A DNA stretch of 64,000 nt. Origin: Apoderus coryli. Its lineage: Eukaryota > Arthropoda > Insecta > Coleoptera > Attelabidae. The stretch spans positions 2,418,001 to 2,482,000 of the forward strand of contig OU452210.1 of assembly GCA_911728435.2 (NCBI GenBank). Reading direction: 5' to 3'. The notes below the pieces were generated by a model. It saw only the letters and a list, made by a program, of their open reading frames with translations, ran no database searches and was not told where the DNA came from. The position numbers and the translations under genes were made by a program. Of this stretch, positions 58,329-64,000 are shown piece by piece; the stretch's first letter is position 1; each line of letters starts with the position of its first letter.

Positions 58329-59120
58329 TTTTTTCGCCTGCCTGCACTTAAACAGAGTTTTACCGCCCGCATATGCGGGCGGTAAATGACCATTTAGCGC
58401 CCGCTCTTTTTATTTTTTTTTCATAGATGGCGCTACTGTTAGATTTCCAATAATAACGTTAACATCAGTAGTTTTCACTCACTTAACTTAATGTGCATTC
58501 CATCTAGAGGATAAGTTGAATTAATTGCGAAAGTTTACTTAGGTAGTCGTCTGCCATTCCGCTAAACTCATTTAATTATTTAAAATTGTCCATTATTAAT
58601 TAGTAATCATTTTTTAATTATTATTGTAGTACCGAAATATACCTAAGATTCTAAAATCAAATTTCTATAGCGTACACGCCCAGATAATAATTTGACAGTT
58701 TCTTTCTACATTTAAAATACTCAACATTGATATGTGAGCCTGTCACATAAGTTTATCTGATCTGAGTTTGTCAAAGGATAATGCCTATTATCATATACGT
58801 CAAAAAATACTCCCATTAATTACTGTCAAAAACTGTCAGTTCATAACAGTAATAATGAATTATTAAAATAAAGTTCTTTTGGTTTAATATTGTAGTATGA
58901 AGAGGCAGGCGAAAAATAGTTGTAAGCACCACTGGCGGTAAAGCCGCTGCAGCCCTTCGCTGTATAGCTGCCCTCGCTCGCTTCGCTCACTCGTGCGTCT
59001 ATACAACGGCGGGCTGCAACGAATGCTTTACCGCCCTTTATACTTAATATACTATTATTTTTCTACAATCGTCAAAAAGTGCAATGTAATGCATATATCC
59101 ACTACAAGATACGGGCTTCG
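58329..59120. mobile_element. GC-rich insertion(s) in R3 with palindrome and hairpin
   Basis: R1 lacks this ~0.79 kb between CCCTCG-ATGT and TCTAATAT. The first part has inverted ends TTTCGCCTGCCT (58,331-58,343) and AGGCAGGCGAAA (58,900-58,912), with a perfect 28-bp palindrome at 58,359-58,386 (TTTACCGCCCGCAT and its complement). The second part (58,934-59,033) forms a hairpin with arms starting GGCGGTAAAGC and shows a GCTCGCTTCGCTCACTCG core; TACGGGCTTCGCCCG follows at about 59,109. There is no coding gene. It is probably two nested MITEs of GC-rich type. Confidence 0.65.
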
Positions 59121-59246
59121 CCCGTCTTATTATTCTAATATTAATCACATAAGAAAAAATTCCAAAAAAATAGTTGTTTCGAGCGGGCTGATGTACCCTC
59201 ACCCGGTTCGCCCTTAAAAAGTTATCAATATTAAAATAACTTACAC

Positions 59247-59428
59247 CTTAATACTCCTTCCTTTGCTTATACTCCTGCATACCATTTTCCATTCCAATAC
59301 TCAGGCTTCACGACCAAAGCACTATTTTTTTCACAAAATAACACATTTGGATTAACAGCGTAAGTAGCTCGACAAGATTAGAACAACGCATATCGTATTT
59401 TTTCACCGGACGCGACGGTCATAAATAT
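59247..59428 (-). other. conserved non-coding exon-like block, unit R3
   Basis: Counterpart of 48,573-48,787: acceptor TTTTGCAG (ends 59,429) and donor AAG|GTGTAAGT (last base 59,247). One extra A before the donor and a shorter middle. No full-length frame. Confidence 0.33.
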
Positions 59429-61291
59429 CTGCAAAATAAAAAAAGAAACTATAACCATACATAGATTAAGAGACAATACAAAAGAAACCTAAAAAAATTA
59501 GAAAACGTATTGAAATATACTTAATACACAGAAAAGAAAAATCGTTAAATCCACAAAACAAACACAAAGTACATAATACTAGTTCTATAAAATATTTGAT
59601 AATAGGTCAAATATAAAAAAATAAAATAGAAATAAAATGCCAGACATATATTTTATGTATTAAGTACCAAAGTCTAGCCGTTTATGAAATACTTAAAGTT
59701 TTGTCTAAAATGGCGTTTGAAGGTCGGCAAAAAATCGTTCTTTGTCCTTATATACAGAAATTCCTAATTAATGAGAATGAAAATGCTTGTATAGAATGGT
59801 TTCTTTAACTACAATAGCTGACATAAATCTCTTGTTATAATTATTTTTTTTATACAGTTTGGTCTCAAAATAAGATTAAATTGACAAAACAGTCAAAAGT
59901 CAATTTTTTGAAATGGAATGAATTTATATGCTTTGGTAATTTTATCTTATTTGACATAAAAAATAAAGTATTTTATTAGATTTCGAAAATGTATAGTTTT
60001 CGAAATTTTGACAATTTAACATTTTTCTTTACACCTGACATATGAAAATATATACAATGAGTAATTTAATGTTAAACTCGAAAAAGTTTACGACATGTTC
60101 GACTAAAATAGGCTTAAACATTGGGTGAAGAGAGTTTGGAGATTTCATTTTTGTTCAGTTTTTCATAATTTAATTTCATAGTAAGGAATCAAAAAAATCT
60201 GTTAAATCTAACTTGATTAAATTTTAAACTAAAATATATCAAAACCTTCTTAATTTAACCTATATCCGTTTTTTTACTAAAATAGTTGTAGAAAATAGGT
60301 AAAAATTCAAAATTTTAATGTGGAGGTATAAATTTTAAGCACTTCTTTCAAAAAACTGGTGCCCTGACCCACGATACCAGAAATATTATATCCTTATATT
60401 TATTTTTCTGTATAACGACCAGGGGCATTCCAATATTTTGGTCCCTTTCCAAATTAATTACGGATAATACGTTACCAAAGTATTGGCACAAAGAAAAGTA
60501 CGTAATTTTTCTAGCAAATATGGTTTTTTTACATTATTTACCTATAAGCTATGAGTTTCAAAATTAGTTTATCATGTTCCATAGGATTTTTGTACCGAAT
60601 TTCGTTAAAATCCGTTGAGCCATTTTTCAGTTATCGTGTATACAGAATGACAGACAGACATTTTTGTTAATGTTTATTTAGATCTAGAATGACCCAAAAC
60701 TCGTATTTACGGTGAAAAAACAAAAATGTTTTTCATGAAATGGTCTCCATACCTATACCATATATTTATGCAATAATGTGTGTTGCATATGGTATGGAAG
60801 GCTAAATATACAGGGTGTTTCAGAAAGACATGGCCAAAATTTGAGAGCGAATTGGGGACATTTAATCATGAAAAAAACCTAAATTGTAATTTTTCGAAAA
60901 GAATTTAAAAACATACAGGGTGTTAAAGATGACTGCCTGAGGACGATTTCTTTAAAAAATATTTTCGAAACGAGTAAAGATGAATAACCAAATGTAGCAT
61001 ATTTATTCACCTAGTTAAATGTCGTAAACTGACATGAAATTGAATAAGAAAGGATGACCATAGGCGGGTAAACGGGAGAAACTTAAAAATAAAAAACACA
61101 CAAGAAAAACATACTACAGTTTTCAATTCATGTTGTGAATAAAATAATTTGATATTTAAGGGGACATTCCATAAAATTGGAACGAGAAATTTTTGGAAAC
61201 AACGATATCACCTTTAGTTTTAAGTTTCTCGGTTTTCGACGTATCATAAAAGTATACAGGGCAGATCATGTAGGAGATAAACGTAATTGCA

Positions 61292-61368
61292 TATTGTAAT
61301 AGGAAATAAAAGTCTGACTCCACAAAATCAGATTTTGTGGAGTCAGACTTTTATTTCCTATTACAATA
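61292..61368. repeat. perfect 77-bp palindrome (38-bp arms, 1-bp spacer)
   Basis: 61,292-61,329 (begins TATTGTAATAGGAAATAAAA) is the exact reverse complement of 61,331-61,368, with a single A between. The outermost next bases do not pair. Such a structure could extrude a cruciform. Confidence 0.95.
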
Positions 61369-61539
61369 CATTCACTCCACTTCAGAATGGACTACTTCTT
61401 TAAAAAAAAAAAAAAGTAATTGCATATGTTTTTCTTCTGGAACCCCCTGTGTACTATTAATTTTGTTAATTACCATAATATTTGAATTTAAATAAAAATT
61501 ATTACTTTACATTTTTTGATTTATTAAACCTTGTTTTTT

Positions 61540-61765
61540 ATAATTTAAACGAAATTTAGTTGTCATATTGTGTCTACGTTTCGGCAAGGTAAAACTTGCC
61601 TTCTTCACGACAATCTTATTTATTTATTTTTTATTACTTGTTTCTATTATTAAAATCCAGAAACAAATAATAAAAAAAATTAAATGAGATTGTCCTTGAA
61701 GAAGGCAAGATTTACCTTGCCGAAACGTAGACAAAATATGACAAGTAACTAAATAAAAAAGTTTA
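61540..61765. mobile_element. ~220-bp foldback with GAAACGTAGAC arms
   Basis: The arms share GTCTACGTTTCGGCAAGG (61,572 onward) and its reverse complement ending near 61,731, plus TGTCATATT/AATATGACA outward. On the plus strand of the right arm, TTGAAGA, a 6-bp hairpin (GGCAAG with CTTGCC) and GAAACGT follow one another, the order of a hammerhead core with one off-consensus base. No ORF. Confidence 0.65.
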
Positions 61766-62439
61766 GTTCCAATTATATGATAGTTTGTGTTCGAGCCTCA
61801 TCCCAAGAGAATATTCGTTAAAATTATTATTTTATATTATAAAATTCACCTAAAGCCAGCGGTCAAGATATTAACGGTTGAACAGCACAAAACAAAAATC
61901 TTTAATTCATAAAGTTTCTTTGGTTTTTACTTTCTTGTCAATTCTTGTAAATAGGACAGTATCACGTCCTTTTTAAAAGTGATAATAAAATTATTTGAAC
62001 ATATATCGCCTTGTGTGTGGTTAAAGTTAAAACTAATGAAACAAGATGAATAATGTAGCCGAAACTCAGCGAACAGACAGAACTGTCGTTACTGGTCTAA
62101 AACAAATCCAACTTGGGTTATTGAAGTGACCATATTTTTTCGATGACACTTTATCAATAGAAAAACTTATAATATGCAATTATTAATAAATGAATTGATT
62201 CCCGATTTATATCGTATATTTCCAAATATACATAACCCCTTACAAATCCATCGAAATGAGGCCACCCATTGATATAGTAGAATTATTCTACATTTTCAAT
62301 GCGTACTCGATCACCCTGTATATTTTGTTGTATTAATTCTAATTTTATCTAAAGTAATATCATACCTAATATAATAATAAAGCTGTGTGGTGTGTGTTGT
62401 ATTGTTATTTTTAACTTCGTAGAAAGTATTATAATTTTG

Positions 62440-62790
62440 TGTTAGCTACTGTAATAATTCTTAGCTAATGTAATAATAACACTCGTTTTTAATGAAACTT
62501 AAGATTTTATTATAGATATACGTTTTGTAAAAATATGTTTTCACAACGACAATCTTTTCTACAATGCTCTCCTCCTTTTATTATTTTAGTTTTATATTCT
62601 AACTCAATGTGTGTACATTCATAATTGAGTCATCCCTAATCATTTCTCAACTTCTATATGTCTATAAAAACATTTATATGCCTATTTTAAAATAAATACA
62701 TTTCTATTAGAAATCATATAAATTGTAAATCTAAAGAAAACGAGAAATATAATATTAATAGCAATCTAGATGGGTAGCTAATATTTGTTA
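62440..62790. other. ~0.35-kb insertion in R3 relative to R1 and R2
   Basis: Between GTAGAAAGTATTATAATTTT and CAATTTCAATAGA, R1 and R2 have about ten bases, whereas R3 has ~350 bp starting GTGTTAGCTACTGTAAT and ending near GGTAGCTAATATTTGTTA. The ends share TTAGCTA-type words in inverted order, consistent with a small element. No gene. Confidence 0.5.
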
Positions 62791-63479
62791 CAATCAATTT
62801 CAATAGAAAATCTGGGATGATGAAATTGTCGTTTTAGGACAAATTCAAATTGCCGAAACTGCAGCCAACGAACGTTTTGTTTATTCTACATTTAGTCATT
62901 TGACCAACAATATAAATTCAGTAATAGATAATAAAACAATCACATCTAATACAACAAAAATTGGAAAATGTAAGTGCCCATTTCAGATCATTTCATTATT
63001 CCAGGATTTATATTATGAACGCAATGCAACAAATCAATAGATAACACAACAGTTAATTGCCGAAAAAAATGCGTAACAAATTATTTACTACGACTTACCA
63101 TGCAATATTATCATAACAAATAATTAATTAACAATATTCACCACCGAAATAACGGATAATTGTAACTTTTTATTTAAAACTGTGAACCGTTTAAAATTGA
63201 TTCAAAAACCGTGCAAGTTTATACCTGCTGATAACAATGTCGGCAAGTACCGATCACGACGCGTAAAGTACCGAAGCAGCACCCTAATACGATTTAAACT
63301 GAAACAAAACAATATAAGATATACCTATAGATACCTATACAGCAGAAATTTGCGTTTTATCAAAGTGAACAATGCAATTGACAAAAAAAACACCGATCGA
63401 TATAAGAAGTATAGAGAATATAAATAAAATTGTAAATAGAAAACAAACTTTTTTAGGCCTACTTTATGTGTTCAAAATG

Positions 63480-63905
63480 TATCGTATAAATTAATACAAG
63501 GTGTTAGGAAATTTAACCACATAGTTTATTTATTATTTGGGCATTTCGCCACTATTTAAAATTCTGCATGTTAAGCATTCAAAAATAATCCTTTCGGATT
63601 AATAATAAGACATACTACGTGATTGAAAAATCTAAATTGTTAATCCGCGAGGATTATTTTTGATTGGTTAACATTAAGAATTTTGAATTACCTAGTGTTT
63701 GGTAATTGGTTTTCAATGCAGTCATGGTGGCCTGGATATACCTATTATTTGAACTTAAAATGTGCAAATATAGGTTTGGCCATTTTTGCAAAAACTAAAA
63801 ATTGTCAGAGTATACAACTTTATACAAACTTGTTATCGTTAAATAAGATAAACATATATAGGGGTTTCTATAAAAAAAACTGTTTTCAGAGGGTTCTGAA
63901 TTTCA
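63480..63905. mobile_element. insertion in R3 containing a foldback
   Basis: Interrupts the block just before the plus-strand acceptor TATTTTTCAG (63,929-63,938). Inside, inverted arms at about 63,556-63,610 and 63,636-63,690 share CAAAAATAATCC/GGATTATTTTTG and TTAAAATTCT/AGAATTTTGAA. The 80-codon frame at 63,683-63,925 overlaps the junction and is probably chance. Confidence 0.5.
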
Positions 63906-64000
63906 TTTTTAATATTATTTTTTGAATATATTTTTCAGCAAGAAATTGAACCCAAATTAATTAATAAATATTAAAACACTCAATATTGCTAGACCCGTTA

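Larger units (their letters stand above)
59880..62090. other. 2.2-kb insertion in R3 with nested MITE pieces
   Basis: R1 passes directly from TTTGGTCTCAAAATAAG (about 49,352) to the block ending GATGACACTTTATCAATA (about 49,468). R3 has extra DNA between the equivalents. It contains tACAGGGTGT ends at 60,809 and 60,914, a perfect palindrome at 61,292-61,368 and a foldback at about 61,540-61,765. No gene seen. Confidence 0.6.
56152..64000. repeat. tandem array unit R3 (at least 7.8 kb, runs off the window)
   Basis: Begins with the same words exactly 10,000 bp after R1 and stays in register to about 57,540 with few differences. Beyond that it is more diverged and carries insertions at about 58,335-59,120, 59,880-62,090, 62,440-62,790 and 63,480-63,905. 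Its leader and start exons must lie beyond the right edge if present. Confidence 0.88.

Noticed and set aside
58993..59217. 74-codon plus-strand frame in the GC-rich insert
   Set aside because: It crosses a hairpin and an element junction and has no coding features.

Overview
The window is AT-rich, gene-poor eukaryotic DNA that looks like an insect nuclear genome. The evidence is GT-AG introns (two of only 58 bp), a BEL/Pao LTR retrotransposon, a mariner (DD34D) copy, several other Tc1/mariner-group relics, a non-LTR reverse transcriptase relic and many MITE/foldback elements ending in tACAGGGTGT. The order cannot be fixed from sequence alone. There are no bacterial operons, rRNA genes or CRISPR arrays.

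Layout. 1-13.7 kb is mostly intergenic or intronic. It holds a dispersed repeat (3.2-3.4 kb), a tRNA-like SINE relic (3.6 kb) and a likely first coding exon of a secreted protein on the minus strand (8.17-8.39 kb). 13.7-23 kb is a transposon zone: a foldback, a 219-bp MITE, a Tc1/mariner-group element with ~500-bp terminal inverted repeats (15.84-17.77 kb), a decayed mariner (20.68-21.87 kb) and a foldback with a weak hammerhead-like motif (22.5-22.9 kb). 25.30-28.03 kb is one composite element bounded by CACTGAA ends, containing an insect-type ORF fragment, a minus-strand LINE relic and four ~65-bp tandem repeats. 30.15-33.00 kb is a TIR element with 31-bp perfect ends and a 7-bp target duplication; it split a copy of the 3.2-kb repeat, so the other copy serves as a paralogous empty site. 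33.61-40.61 kb is a nearly intact, very young BEL/Pao element (matching LTRs, 5-bp target duplication TTATC, tRNA-Tyr-like primer site) broken by one frameshift in the integrase. 40.8-43.2 kb holds two more transposase relics.

From 46,152 to the right edge there is a tandem array of three units (R1 46,152-51,958; R2 51,959-56,151; R3 from 56,152). Each carries parts of a small, unrecognised minus-strand gene: a 5' leader exon, a start-codon exon (R1 and R2) and a terminal coding exon (R1, R2, R3) whose intron phases match. The predicted product is about 61-68 residues. Units differ by deletions, element insertions and an abrupt similarity change that suggests gene conversion. This duplicated small gene is the best candidate here for something undescribed. 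The transposable elements explain most of the rest.
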